From Takakia lepidozioides (taxonomy: Eukaryota > Streptophyta > Takakiopsida > Takakiales > Takakiaceae), in assembly GCA_030704615.1 (NCBI GenBank), contig CM060731.1:15562001-15626000 (forward strand): DNA of 64,000 nucleotides, read 5' to 3'. How positions within the stretch are numbered: position 1 is the stretch's first letter; the number at the start of each line of letters is the position of its first letter. Shown here piece by piece: positions 10,524 to 22,275 of the stretch. The notes below the pieces were generated by a model. The model saw only the letters and a program-made list of their open reading frames with translations, had not been told where the DNA came from and did no database searches. A program made the translations under genes and the position numbers.

Positions 10524-12519
10524 TCAAGGATGCCTGCCGTTTTGTAGTTGCGACAAGATAGATGAGAAGCGGCGCTCATCGTGAGCCTCATCATGTACAG
10601 CGTTCTGCAGATCTTCTCGGAAACCTTCCAGCATCTCCACAACTCGAAGCACATGGCTGCACGTGAGTGGCTCAGAGGAGCTCTTAGCCCAGGTCTGTGC
10701 AGTCCGAATGCTGTTTCTGATCTCGCGACCATTCAGCTCATGCTCAGAAAACAAGTCCAGATCAAAATCGGTGAGGCCAGCGCGTCCAAGAAAATTCCCC
10801 CAAACCTTAGCGCGTTGTGCGGAGGAGAGGCGGTGATAGCGCAAAAACAAGGAGATTCGCGAGCAGAAGGCATCATCAAAAGTTGTGACACGGTTGGTTG
10901 TGAGGAAGAGCACACCCCGATAGTATTCAAGGAGGCGGAGAAAGATTCCAGTCATAGTGTTGCGCATTGGGTCACCACCTGAAGTGCGCTTCTCTAAATA
11001 GATGTCCGCCTCATCGAGGAGGAGGACTGCACGCCAGGAAGATGCAATGTCCAGGATCTGAAGGAGCTTCGATTCCAGTTGGTCTGCTGTTGCCCCCAAC
11101 TCTGAAGCACTGACAGACCAGAGTGGTCGGTGCAGCTTCTCTGCAACTGACTCAGCAGTAAGTGTTTTTCCTGTGCCAGGTGGACCGTAGCAGAGGAAGA
11201 CACAGCCTTCCCCCTTGTTGGATATGAAGTCTATCGGCTGAGTCCTGTCCGTTGTTGTGGCAAAGGTGTTGTCGTTATCAGAGGTGCTGTTTGTTGGCTC
11301 TGGGGATCCTACATACTGGGTTACTAACCCAAGAAGCATCTTCTTTTGCACCTCGTTATTCATCACCAAGTGCCGATCGTAAGCGTGGTCGTCAAATGAA
11401 ATCTCACTGAACCCCGTGACTTGGAAGCAACCCCATTGCTTGAGGCTGAAAGAGAATAAATTCAAGACGGACCAGGGAACCTTCGAAGTGCTTGAAGCAA
11501 TGAGGTTGCGTGGAGAGCTTGTAGAATTTCTTGCCATTAGCCAGAAACGCAGATTCCATCTGTTCCCTTTCGTCAACAAATCTCATTGGGCATACAGGGA
11601 GTGAAGTGAACTGGCGCTCATTCTTGAATTGTGGAATGGTACGCTCGACCATGCACTTGCGGTAGCTTTGGCCATTGTAGTCCATGACATCCAGTTCCAC
11701 CAGAAGTTTCTTCCCCTGCATGTCTTTGAAGTACCAGATCCCGCTAACGGTGGCGCACACCTGCTGACCAGACATCTCGCAATGGTAGTAGACCTTCTCT
11801 CCGGGGCAAAGGAAAGCCCACAGCAATTCCCAAGAGGTGGTGCCCTCGCGCAGCATCCGTTCGTAGTACACCAATGTGTCGTTGTATTCCATCTCCAGAA
11901 AGCGCATCAAATGACTCAAATGCAGCCTCGCAGCGGTCTCCCCTTCTTTGAGAGTAAAGTTACGTAGTGTGTCAATGGCGAGGAAGAGCTCTTGACCTTG
12001 GATTTTTGGCTTGTCAATAAACACTTCCTTGTTAAGTGGCAAGCAATTCTTCACAATTTCGATGAGGTGGGAGGAGAAGAGGGTGACCGAAACTGCATCG
12101 GGCCAGTCTTGTTCTCGATTGTAGACCACTTCGAAAGGACTTTGTTTCGACTTCTCTTTACCTCCACTGGTTCTCAACTTGCGCTGCTTACTCCAGGTTG
12201 CTTTTGAGTACCACTCGTCGTAAGCTGGCCACTCCCAGTCAGGATCCGTCACCTTCTTTTTCTCCTTTTTCTTCTTCTTCTCTTTTTTGTTCCCCTTCTT
12301 GTCATTCTTGTTCCTTAGTCCGCCAGGAGACTCTCCCTCTTCCTCTTCCTCCTCCTCCTCCTCTTCCTCCTCCTTCTCTTCCTCCTCCTTCTCTTCCTCC
12401 TCCTCTTTCTTCCCGCTCTTCTCAACCTTGGGCTTCCCCTGTCCTCTCAGGGTTCCCAGCTTGTAAGCTGAGCCCACCAAGCACAACACGAAAATCCCAA
12501 GGATGATCAGAGGATCCAT
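10524..12519 (-). CDS. membrane-anchored AAA+ ATPase with DUF7025-like middle domain (frame break)
   Basis: The gene reads from the ATG at 12519 downward. Residues 4-22 form one hydrophobic segment (LIILGIFVLCLVGSAY), probably a membrane anchor. A long Glu/Lys-rich linker follows, then a middle region (ITSLPVCP-like block, CPMRFVDEREQM, NGKKFYKL, HFEGSLV) resembling the domain that precedes AAA in a large fungal ATPase family. The frame then shifts by one base near 11430-11450 into the AAA+ module: Walker A GPPGTGKTLTAESVAE, Walker B VLLLDEAD, sensor 1 FLTTNR, arginine-finger region SRI, and a C-terminal lid. The break may be a sequencing error, an unrecognised intron or a true mutation; both sides look selected. 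Substrate unknown; likely ATP-driven remodelling at a membrane. Confidence 0.75.
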
Positions 12520-13500
12520 CTCTCCAACACTCTCTGCAGCGGAGTGAGGATGACTAACACTCGGTACTCCTGTATCACTCTCCCAACTGAGCTGCCCCTT
12601 TCAAATTGAGAGAGAATTTTATACACACTGCATTGTATTGTTTGTACGCTGCAGTGGCTTGCTGTCCAAGCCAAACATCAGGCTCCGAACTTCCGCGTTC
12701 ATGGTCGGTACCAAAGCTGGCGTGACTTCCTGTGCACAAGGACTCGGTCAGACGAGCGAGCCCTGCAGATTCACAGTTTGACGAATCCGTCGGAGCGCAA
12801 TTGCAGAGAAGGCCATCTACCCCTCAACTGCCCACCTATAATTTGAAGTACTGGAAATTGAAAAACACACAAGTTTAACAACCCCTCCTCACTAATTTGA
12901 GGCTACAGACTACAGACCCACCTAGATTCAACCGTGAAATGAGTTCATGCATCTAGCTAACCAAAAATGATATGACGTTTCGCAAGGGTCAGGATTGCAT
13001 GTGGGTGCAGATGAAAACAAGGAAGGTCGAGATATCAGTCATCCCCCAAGGTGATCCTACATCCTTGAAATCGTATTTTTCTTCCATAAGTTAATCCAGG
13101 AGGCCGCCTGGGAGAGCTTGTACATGAAGTGACGTAATCACCAATTACCGCATATTACACATAGTCTTGACGTCCCACCGCTGCAGCTTTGCGGTCAGCA
13201 CTCCCCATTATATGAGGTAGAGTAGGTAGCCCAATGGTTGGGTATTTGTGCTTTGCTTGTGCATAACCTAGGTGATCTAGGGTTTAAAGTGTCCACTTTC
13301 CAACAAAAAGAAGTAATCCTTGGATGAGGAGACACTATAATCCAAGGTTCTTTGGGGAGGAGTCCTCTTTCTTTTCTTTCTATGATGCGGATTGTTTTCC
13401 TTGTGGCTCCTTTGCAGTGCCATTTAGGGGATTAGGTAGAGTCAAGGATTGGCACCAAAATATTTCACTTGTTATTTTGTTACTGTTTTTAATTTTTAGT
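12520..13500. other. no recognisable gene
   Basis: Upstream region of the minus-strand ATPase gene. A weak tRNA-like head (TAGCCCAATGGTTGGG at about 13227) may begin another SINE, but its box B is poor. Confidence 0.4.
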
Positions 13501-14045
13501 TTCTCAAAAAAATAAACAGGGGACAGTGGCCCTGATAAAGTTTATTTGAAATTATTTTGGGGAAAAAAATTAAAACCCCTATTACACACCCCACATTAGT
13601 TATCATTTATGAAAGGGAGGTAGTCCTTGAAGACGGTATTGGCTGTCTTCTATGCATCATGTTGCAGTCAACGGAGAACATGTGGTCAAAGGACCTTACA
13701 CCATGGTAAGGCTCCCATTGGTGTGTTGTGCCGAGTCATGCCACTCAGTCTCACCTCCCCTTTATGTTTTCCCTAAGCAAGAGAGCCCATTGTGTTTCAG
13801 GCTTGTTAAAATTTGTTCAGAAAAATCCTGTTGGGTTTTGATGATCTTTGTTGCCCCCGAGTTCCCTCTCCAAAGAAGGGTGAGAGTCACCTAAGAATAT
13901 ATGAGGCCTCCTCAAGGAAGCGAAAATTATGGTGTCTCTTCCCCCCCAAGGGCTACTGCTATTGTGACATCCATCGGTGGATTGAACCCACAACAACTTC
14001 CGAGGTGTTATGTCGACCATTAGCACTAGGCTACAATTTGGTTGG
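13500..14045 (-). repeat. SINE-like element, minus strand
   Basis: On the minus strand a tRNA-like head has box A GTAGCCTAGTGCTAATGG (14017-14034 on plus) and a near-perfect box B GGGTTCAATCC (13979-13989 on plus). About 400 bp lower lies a tail with T-run, CCCCAAA, TTTATCAGGGCC and GTCCCC, like the tails at 3190 and 59945. Head and tail may belong to one element; this is inferred from order and strand only. Confidence 0.5.
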
Positions 14046-14149
14046 ACCGTCCTAAACTAACTCTAAGGCTCTAGAGGGAGGCGGGACCAGGGCCTAACGG
14101 GCCGTTTCTGCAAAACAAACAGTGCTCCCCACCTACTTGAAGTCCCAGA

Positions 14150-14210
14150 AGGTACTACGGCCACATACCATACCGACACATTAGAGGTTCACCCAACTAT
14201 GCACCCCTTG
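14150..14210 (+). repeat. dispersed repeat shared with 36202-36270
   Basis: It shares GGTACTAC, CCACATACCATACCGACACA and CCCAACTATG with 36202-36270. It lies about 350 bp upstream of the 126-bp unit here but about 70 bp downstream of it at the other locus, so the two pieces move or rearrange independently. Confidence 0.7.
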
Positions 14211-14558
14211 TAAGACCCAATTTCTCTATATTCTCTTTTCCTCTGTGAGCTTGGGTGCTAAAGCGGGGAAATAGCCAGTAAAGCACGCCAAGCTAGATGG
14301 GAAGGATCTCTCGCTAGAGGAGCCTCACAGGTGGGCCAACCAAATCACATGCAGGGGTATCAAGTGCAAATCATCCAAACACCAGGCACATCCAAATACA
14401 CTGTCTTGATCACCCAAAACATCCCGCGTTTGGCATAAGCCATCCGCTTTTTATATTAAGAAAATGGCTAATCTGGAATGGCAAATGGTGGCCTCTTATT
14501 GGCTGCCAGGATTTCTTTAAGTTTCTCCCACACATCAGCAGCTGTCAAAGTAGGTTAC

Positions 14559-14684
14559 TGTTGGAATGAGACAAAGGCCTTGGCTAACTTTAGGTACATT
14601 TAATCAGCCATACCAACCACCCTACTTTTCATCCAGCTTACGAACAAAAGAGCATCTGTAATAGGTGGAATACTCCATCTTACA
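14559..14684. repeat. 126-bp TG...CA repeat unit
   Basis: It starts TGTTGGAATGAGA and ends CTCCATCTTACA, so it has TG...CA ends on both strands like a small LTR. It is nearly identical to 36008-36133. It lies downstream of the minus-strand gypsy pol and could be its 3' LTR, but no polypurine tract or partner LTR was confirmed. Confidence 0.7.
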
Positions 14685-15077
14685 TATGTAAGACCCGCCC
14701 ACGCCAATTAGGAGTGAGCTCCAGCGAGCTTCCGCAAGTGTATCAAAGCAAGGCCTACCGAGCCAAAAATCAATTTCAAAAAGAAAGACTAGGCATCCGA
14801 TAGGAGAGGGATGAAAAAACCTCTGGGGAAAACCTTACCCTACAAAGTGGGTGAAGGATAAAACCCCCAATAGGAAAAACCCCAATCCATACAATTGATG
14901 CAAGCTCATAAAAGCAGTTCTGTAGCTCTCATCTCTCTCACAATCAGATGTCTATTCAAAAAGACGAAAGCTAGCTGGTGAAGTCAAGCCAAGCCCAACC
15001 AAACAAAGCTAATGCAGCTCCACCACTGTACATAGCCAAGTTTTAAAAAGCAGAAAGCATGAATTCATGATCTGCAC

Positions 15078-16417
15078 TCATGCAGCACGGCCAGGGGTTA
15101 GAACAACACGACGGCCCTCTACGTTAATGCAAGTGAGATCAAAAACTAGTTTGCAATGCACAAGAGAATCAAGGTGGACAGTGTGGGAAAGAGGAGGAAC
15201 AGAGGGATGTTGAGGGAGCAGCCGATACTGTCTCCCCCGCAAGACTTCCGTAATAAGATATGGGCCCTCGATACGTTTGGTAGCCTTGGAAATGATCTTC
15301 CCTTGCTGAAGCCGCACACACACAGATTGATCCTGCAGAAATTCTTCTGAATAGCACACACGTCGGTTATAATTGCGAGCCTGAATCACCTGAGCTTTAG
15401 CTATGTTGGTTTTAGCAGAGGATATTAATTTTTGCCTCTCAGCACTCATCTCAACCAAGAATGCATCTCAATCAACAGGGTCAGTACTGACAGGAATCAA
15501 CGGAGTGTCATGCAAAGGGCTGTGAGCAAGTCTGTCATATACTAGCTCAAAGGGAGTATACCCGGTACTTGCTTGAACTGAAGTCCTATAAGCGAAAATC
15601 AAAACTGGAAGAGCCACATCCCAATCACCCAACAGAGAACCATTTTTCTCCATCATGGAACACATGGTCTTATTGAATCGCTCAGTCAGACCGTTGCACT
15701 AGGGATGATAAGGCGCCGTGGTTCGATGCTTTACCCCAAGATTGAAGCATATCACTTGCATTAACTGGTTGCAGAACTCTGTACCCTGATCTGTAAGTAT
15801 CTCAAGAGGACACGCGTGTCTGAATGATTTCATCAAAGAAAAACTGTGCGACTGCATCTGCATCCTTCGCGGCCAAAGGCAGGACCTCCACCCATTTAGA
15901 GAGGTAGTCCGTTGCTATGGCTATGTAGGAGTGGCCCTTCTCTGTGAGTTTAAGAGGTCCAACAAGATCTAAGCCCATCCTATCAAAGAGACCAGTGACA
16001 GGTATAGGCTGCATGGGTAATGAAGCGCGAGCCCGAGGAAGCAATGTCTTGGCATGACATTCAAACACATTGAGAAACAAAGGAGGCAACGTCCTGATGC
16101 ATACCCTTCCAGGTATATTGTTCTTGCAAACGCTTGACAATTTTTGTCATGCCACGGTGACCAGCAAAAGGTGAGGTGTGATATAATTCAAGCAACTCTG
16201 GAATAGAGCTCCTATTAGGAACATCCACGGATTTGATAAGGCCATCCAAGACAATTTTCTTCAACAATTTACCTTCACGTTCCACATGACAGGGAAGGTG
16301 ATAGTTAACTTGCATTTGAAGTGTCTTGGAAATACCTGGGAGTTGTGTGCCGGCCTTGCACTTGTGGGGAAGGGCTGCGATCAGGGAGTCATCCATGCCT
16401 ATCATGCACAAAGCCAA
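15078..16417 (-). pseudogene. Ty3/gypsy integrase (minus-strand element)
   Basis: Reading from 16417 down: a linker, the HHCC zinc-binding module (LYHTSPFAGHRG ... SQCV), then the catalytic core with Asp in MGLDLVGPL, KWVEVLPL, a second Asp in EILTDQGTEF (other frame, near 15780) and Glu in NGLTERFNK, then FAYRTSVQASTGYTPFELVY and a C-terminal tail with a GPY-like block (RIEGPYLITEVL). At least two frame changes (near 16100 and 15810) and a TAG in the HHPxCNG-type motif (CAG expected) disable it. No chromodomain or PHD finger follows, so this family differs from the 5.5-kb and 50-kb elements. Confidence 0.85.
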
Positions 16418-16667
16418 AGAAACAGTGGGTTAATAGCAGGTAATCAGAAGTGTCCGCCTCTGTGGTCTTCAAATAATATAACCCTGCATCGCATCTGAAT
16501 CAGGCTTACATATGAAGGTAGGCTGGGCATGAAGTACAGGTCCTAAGGGAAGTATCCATAAGAAACACGTGGCCATGAAAAAGAAGAAGGGTACAACTGT
16601 AGTAACCAGGCAGCATTGATCAAGCAAATAGGACCAATCCAGACACGCAAGTACAAAAGTGACCATC

Positions 16668-17336
16668 TCAATGAACATCAAAAGTGATCAGATCCCCTGC
16701 AGGTTTAACGGCATAGGGCAGCTCATCCATCAAGCTAAAAAAGGATGCATGTAGATATAAATCAGGCAGTGAACGATCAGGATTCTGCATGCGAGCCAAA
16801 TCATCCAGAGTCGTGTAAGGAACATGGGTCTTGGTCTCTCCCCTAGTAAGTGCATCAGCGTTGCCGTTTTCTTTCCCCTTCTTGTAAACTATATCATATT
16901 CAAAACCCTGTAGATGCAAAGACCATCTAGCAAGCCTGCCAGATAATTCACGAGGAGTTGTAAGGGCCTTGAGAAGGAGATGATCGGTCTCCACGGTGAA
17001 ATAACAACCATGCAGGTACTGCCTGAAGTGTTTCACCCCAAAAATTACAGCCAACCCCTCCTTGTTAGTAATACTATAATTTTTTTCATGTTTATCAAAT
17101 TGCCTAGATGCGTAAGCAACGACATGTTCTCTACCATCTCGCACTTGGCTAAGAATTGCAGAAACAGCCATGTCACTGGCATCTGTTTGCAAAAGAAAGG
17201 GAAGAGAGAAGTCTGGAAAAACCAGCACTGGAGCAGTTGTGAGGGCTATCTTCAGCTGTTCAAAGGCCTTGGTCTCAGGTATGCCCCAATGAAATCGAAC
17301 ATCCTTGCATAGAAGTATGAACAATGGACCGGCCAT
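16668..17336 (-). pseudogene. Ty3/gypsy RNase H (minus-strand element)
   Basis: This frame continues the RT frame across a short break. RNase H motifs appear in order: PFLLQTDASDMAVSAILSQ (catalytic Asp), HVVAYASRQF, KNYSITNKEGLAVIFGV (catalytic Glu), VETDHLLLKAL (catalytic Asp) and GNADALTR. The domain removes the RNA strand during reverse transcription. It is better preserved than the adjacent integrase, with the key acidic residues still present. Confidence 0.88.
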
Positions 17337-17357
17337 GTTAGCAAAATGGAGGATAAA

Positions 17358-18446
17358 TCATCTATAATAAGAGGCAAGTCCAAGAAAGGCACGGACACAA
17401 TGTTTGTCATGAGGAAGAGGGAAGTCCCATACTGCCTGGATTTTGCTAACATCAGGTTTGATGCCTTCCCCACAAAGGATGTGACCAAGAAATTTAAGTT
17501 CTGCCATGCAGAAATCGCACTTTTTGGCCTTAACCTTGAGGCCTGCAGCTCTGAGACGACACAATACACGCTGCAGGTCAATGAGGTGAGAATCAAAATT
17601 AGCAGAATAAACATTTATGTCATCAATGTATACTAATGCACATTCCCATCTCAGATTGCCAAGAACCACATCCATAAGCCTTTGGAATATTGTTGTGGCA
17701 TTACAGAGTCCGAATGGCATGGTTTCGTATTGATAGATGCCATATCTGCATGTAAAGGCCGTTTTCTCTTTAGATGCTTCTGTCAAAGAGACCTGCCAAA
17801 AGCCAGAAGCTAGGTCAAGTGAAGAGAAAATTGTGGCTCCACTAAGCTGATCCAGGGTCTCGTTAATTCTTGGTAAAGGATATACATCCTTCTTAGTCAT
17901 GGAATTGAGCCGTCTGAAGTCAACACAAAACTTGGTGGAACCATCCTTTTTGGCCACTAACACGATAGGACTAGCCCAAGGTGACATAGATGGGCGAATG
18001 ACACCAGCATTCAACATTTTCTTAATTTCTTCATGAACCACTGCTCTCTCACGAACTGACTCGCTGTAGGCATATTGTTTGACTAGATTCCCATCAGTGA
18101 CAATCTCATGATTCAAAATACTGGTCCGACCAAGATCATGAGATCCTCTACTGAACACAGACAGGTTTCTTCGAATCAAAGCATGTAACTTAGCCAATTG
18201 AACCTTAGTTATATCACCCACCTGGATCTCGGCCAACACTTGAGCAAAGTGCTCCTCTTGCTTGGTGGTGAGAATAATGTCATCACTGACTGCAACAATG
18301 TTGGTCATGGCAATAAGGCTGTCCATAGGGCTGTCTACAAGTCCAATGTCATGAAAATTGAGAGCAGGCTCTACAGATTGAATTTCAGTCAAAGGCAAGG
18401 CAGTGAGTCTAGCCATAATCTGTCCCTTCTTGATTGTGACCATCAT
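17358..18446 (-). pseudogene. Ty3/gypsy reverse transcriptase (minus-strand element)
   Basis: A 362-codon open frame with the full RT palm: AGVIRPSMSPWASPIVLVAK, FCVDFRRLNSMT, PLPRINETLDQL, FSSLDLASGFWQV, FGLCNAT, and the catalytic YIDD box at about 17618-17629, then LKFLGHIL and FLGLASYYR. Length and order match an intact gypsy RT, so this domain is nearly undamaged. Protease lies just upstream and RNase H just downstream. The palindromic organisation with the opposite-strand gag at 23.1-24.1 kb suggests two copies of one family facing apart. Confidence 0.9.
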
Positions 18447-18497
18447 ACGCTCAAGATTAACAAGGAGTAATCGGATTTCTCCTCTGTACCCCCTGTC

Positions 18498-19442
18498 TTA
18501 AACCCCAGAAGCCACCAAGCAGTGTTTCTGCAAAGATAATTTCTTCCAGCCTTCTACTTCCATGTACATGTCCTTGGGGCAAATAAAAGCCAGACCTATG
18601 GGGGCCAAGATTTGTAACATTGCAGGCAAATCAATATCATGATGAGCCCTCAAAAGTACGGAATTATTGGGAACAGGAAGAGGGGCTAGTCCAGTCTTCT
18701 TACCTGGTCCAGGCAAATGCCTTTGAAAAACGGTGGTGGCCGACTCATTGTTGAAATTAAAGAATCTGGTCCAGTTGTATGTGTTACAAGCTCTTTGGCG
18801 TATTTCGTGAGCAGCAGCCTGCATCTGAATAAGATGCCAAGTGGAACTCCCAGCCATAATACGGACAGAGTTCAGGTTGACTTTATGCCTTGTACCATTG
18901 CCACCACTCAAGGTCATGACATTCGTATGTAAATTGATTTCTGCCCTGGCTTCCCACATCCAATCTAAGCCAATTAGAAATTGCTCTCTCATAGTGACAA
19001 TTCCAGTCACCGTGACCACCGTACCAGCAATTCCAATAGGCATGGTTACAAGCCCTAACGGCTTATATTTGGTACCATCAGCTATAGTAACCTCCAGCCC
19101 TTTGGCAGACACTAATTTTAATCCCAACACTTGGACAACATGTAAAGGAACAGCAGAGACTGTGCATCCAGTGTCAACAATGCACGAAAAAAACAAATGC
19201 CCTACATGGCATTGAGTAAGTAGTGGGTATATACGAACCTTCTTCCTGGGTTTAATCACTTCTGTATGTAGCAACTTGAAAGTATCAGAAACAAGAACGC
19301 TATGTCCACATTTCCCTGGATTATGCCTGCACGAAGCAAGGCCAACTGCATTCAACACCCTCCACTTTATTATAGTATTGCAGCAACATTCAAAGCACTT
19401 CAATTTGTATCCATCGAGAACATCTAGGCTAGAAAAAGACAT
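18498..19442 (-). pseudogene. Ty3/gypsy aspartic protease region (minus-strand element)
   Basis: This ORF begins at an ATG and carries the retropepsin core: FSCIVDTGCTVSAVPL (catalytic DTG), ITIADGTKYKPLG-like beta segments and FLIGLDWMWE, the usual second hydrophobic-hydrophobic-Gly motif. It matures the Gag-Pol polyprotein. Its N-terminal 60 residues overlap a sequence repeated 708 bp further along (see 19330-20600), so the start lies in rearranged spacer sequence. RT follows in the same orientation. Confidence 0.8.
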
Positions 19443-20600
19443 TGTTGCAGCATAACTTAGGAAAGTACTTCTCCCCTTCCACTACACACATGAAATGAAA
19501 GAAGCCAACCAACAGCATACCATCCAAGAAAATATGAAACCAGCCAAGAAATGAGCCAATATATGCAGTGAAGGTCGACACTAAATGAAACTTATCCAGC
19601 ACTTACATTAGAGGAGGGAAACTGAGTTTTACCTCCATAAGCTTGCCCACATCAAATTTGGGAGCTTTCAAAAAATTTCTTTTCCGGTTGAATGAACTTG
19701 ACTACAAGTTCCTTCAAATCACAAGTTTGAGCTTCACACACAATGAACTTACAGGGATTGAGCTTCCAATGCGAATCAGAAGTCTTATATTGATAGCATT
19801 GTTGTAAAACACATGGACCAACAATGACAGTCTCTGGAATGACATATAGTATAGTTTCATGTAGTATGTCGCACACAACTATGTACCAGTGATGTGGCTT
19901 CTTTGCCACTTGCCTCCTTTGCCCATTCAGCCATCTCCACATTGCCACGGACTCTGCATGCACCACGCAAGGCCATCCACAACATCCTCTGGAAATGCTA
20001 TAATCAGCCATCTCCACATTGCAATGGATTCTGTCCGCACCAAGCAAGGCCAACTGCATTCCGCAGCCTCCACTTTATTATGGTATTGCAGCAACATTGA
20101 AAGCACTTCAATTAATATCCAACAAGAACATGTAGGCTGGAAAAGAAAAATTATTGCAGCAGAACTTACGTTCGTATTCCTCCCCTTCCACTACACACGG
20201 GAAATTTAACCCCTGGTACCTCAACATGCTCCCCTTCAAGCTCTTCCAACTCACCAACATGTCGCTCTATCTTTGCTCCCACCTCCTCACTGTATTTGAT
20301 CCCCATGAAAGCAGCCAAGCAACAAGATACCAGCCAAGAAAACAGCTAATGTATGCAGTGAACGTCGACACTAAACTGAAACTTATCCAGCACTTAAATT
20401 AGAGGAGGGAAGCGAGTTCTACCTCCATAAGCTTGCCCACATCAACTCTAGGAGCTTTCATAATATTTACTTTGTGGATGAAGGTGTTATATATAGGATA
20501 CATACTGGCTGATATCTTCTCAATGTCTTTTCCAATCACCTCTGGATGAACTTGGCTACAAGAACCTTCAAATCACAAGTTTGAGCATGCACAATGATCT
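19330..20600 (-). repeat. direct duplication of the gag-pol spacer
   Basis: 19330-19745 and about 20038-20590 are similar direct repeats with a 708-bp offset. Shared blocks include AAGCAAGGCCAACTGCATTC, CTCCACTTTATTAT, CCCCTTCCACTACACAC, CACTAAACTGAAACTTATCC and CCTCCATAAGCTTGCCCACAT. On minus, 20059-19652 codes for a Cys/His-bearing frame (QCYQYKTSDSHWKLNPCKF, CEAQTCDLKELVVKFI), also present on plus at 24411-24600. It therefore belongs to the retroelement between gag and pol. Confidence 0.75.
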
Positions 20601-20763
20601 CCCTCATCTTCCACCGAAGCAAGTCGAGACATGATAACACTACTTACATCAGGCTGCATGTCGTGAAACTGGTGAAGGACCTGCATGGAAATACTGGCTG
20701 CATACAATGTTTTGCAGTGTTCCTGACAAGCAACCACCATTGCAACCGTCATGTTCTATGGAA

Positions 20764-20766
<3 letters not shown>

Positions 20767-20801
<35 letters not shown>
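20767..20801. repeat. (CT)n microsatellite
   Basis: About 17 uninterrupted TC/CT dinucleotides. The long open frame across it on plus is an artefact of the repeat. Confidence 0.95.
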
Positions 20802-20806
<5 letters not shown>

Positions 20807-21719
20807 TCTTTCCCACTCACACATGAACCTCAGAAATGGACATCACTGAAACGCCTTCATTATCCCCAAAAACTATTGGCTGGTGTACTTGAGGTTCTAT
20901 TCCGAGTGATAAGAGCCCCATACTAGAAGCAGCACTGCACCCACTTAAAATGAGAGTAACCTAAAAGTTAGTGAGGATATTGCGACCCTGCACATTCTTG
21001 ATGAAGCCAGTTTGACAATTCGTAGAGAGAACATATATACTGGCGGTCAGCTTCAACTTTTCCTTTGTAATATCTTCCATTATTTGACCGGCCAACCTGT
21101 GATGACGACAATGCTACCCATATCCTAACAGCATTGCATTCAAAAAGAATTCCCAAAATCAAGATCATGAGGGGAAATGTGAAGTTCCCTTTGGAACCTT
21201 CCACATAGAATGAAGGGTTTGACAGCGAAATAAGGACAAAAAAGGGGAGGAAGATGTAGGTTCCGATTGGGATTTCGCATCGGGCCTGTAGCTTCATGAT
21301 GGTGATTGGTTATAACTGCTAATGGAAGAGATGTAGACTTGGCAGCAGATATTTAAACGTTTCGATTATAACTTACCAATCTGACACCAGATAACCTTTG
21401 TAAATCCTATCGAACTCTCCCTTCGAATTCGCATTGTCGATGCTTCCATACATGTCCATGAAGGTAGCGTTCCAAATTTCTTCAAGTAGATGCAGTTCTC
21501 GCCTGTGATATGATCACCATGCTATCATGCAATCATCGCATTTGAAGACACAACCCGTCGTTCAGCCATACTGACACATTCCCTCTCTGCAAACTCCACG
21601 TTCCAAATGGCATCCTCTGCAGACTCTCACTTTACAGACTCAATGAAGAATGCGACTTAGTGCTCTACGGTAACTATAAAATGCTTGAGCTATATCAAAC
21701 CAATAGGAAACTAACACAT
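20802..21719. other. no recognisable gene
   Basis: Sequence between the retroelement spacer and the CACTA terminal remnant. No domain recognised. Confidence 0.4.
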
Positions 21720-22275
21720 GTACCAAGCTGATAGGATTTCGGCAAACATGGATGGATGAGCTCATCCAATGGATGGATCCATTCATGTATATGTCTTCAA
21801 AATGACACGTGTACTAATAAAGTCATATAAATGCCTTTAAAATGCCATGTGTAGTGATGTAGTCATATATATAGAGTCATGAATCAATCTGCAGTCAGAC
21901 AGTCATAAGTTTACATGCCATGTCATGTTGTGGATGAACTCGTCCAATGGATGAATACATTCGTGTATTTGCCTTCGAAATGACACGTGTAGCGATGTAG
22001 TCGTATAATTAGAGCTGTGAAACCATCTCCAGTCTTGGAGTCATAACATTCCATGAAACGTCGTCCACGTGTAGTCAAACATATCACACTAGTCATATAA
22101 ACCATCCATGTCATCGTGGTCAACAATGTTTGACCAAAGCTTCATAACTTTCCGGAGTCATGTAGTGATAAAACTATGACTGCAACGCATTTCGGCGCTC
22201 TGTAATCATCTACCTAGTGCAGTTTTTATGACTCCGCCAAAGCCGTAGTCCTAAAAATGTTCATATCTTGTAGTG
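21720..22275 (+). mobile_element. CACTA terminal region, isolated right end
   Basis: It ends ATCTTGTAGTG at 22275, the reverse complement of the CACTACAAGA terminal inverted repeat of En/Spm (CACTA) transposons. Upstream are repeated AGTCATA motifs and two diverged direct repeats about 180 bp apart (GGATGRR-CTCRTCCAATGGATG, AATGACACGTGTA, GATGTAGTC). The same motif set marks the end at 34260-34988. No left end was found for this piece. Confidence 0.7.

Noticed and set aside
11434-11460. A 27-base mini-intron (GTCCG...TTTCAG on minus) as the cause of the frame break in the AAA+ gene
   Set aside because: Its length is a multiple of three, so removing it would not restore the frame, and it is too short for a plant-type intron.
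12198-12506. Plus-strand Ser/Pro-rich open frame
   Set aside because: It is the antisense of the Glu/Lys linker of the AAA+ ATPase; the minus-strand gene explains it.
20594-20926. Open frame with a poly-Leu/Ser run
   Set aside because: It is produced by the (CT)n microsatellite.
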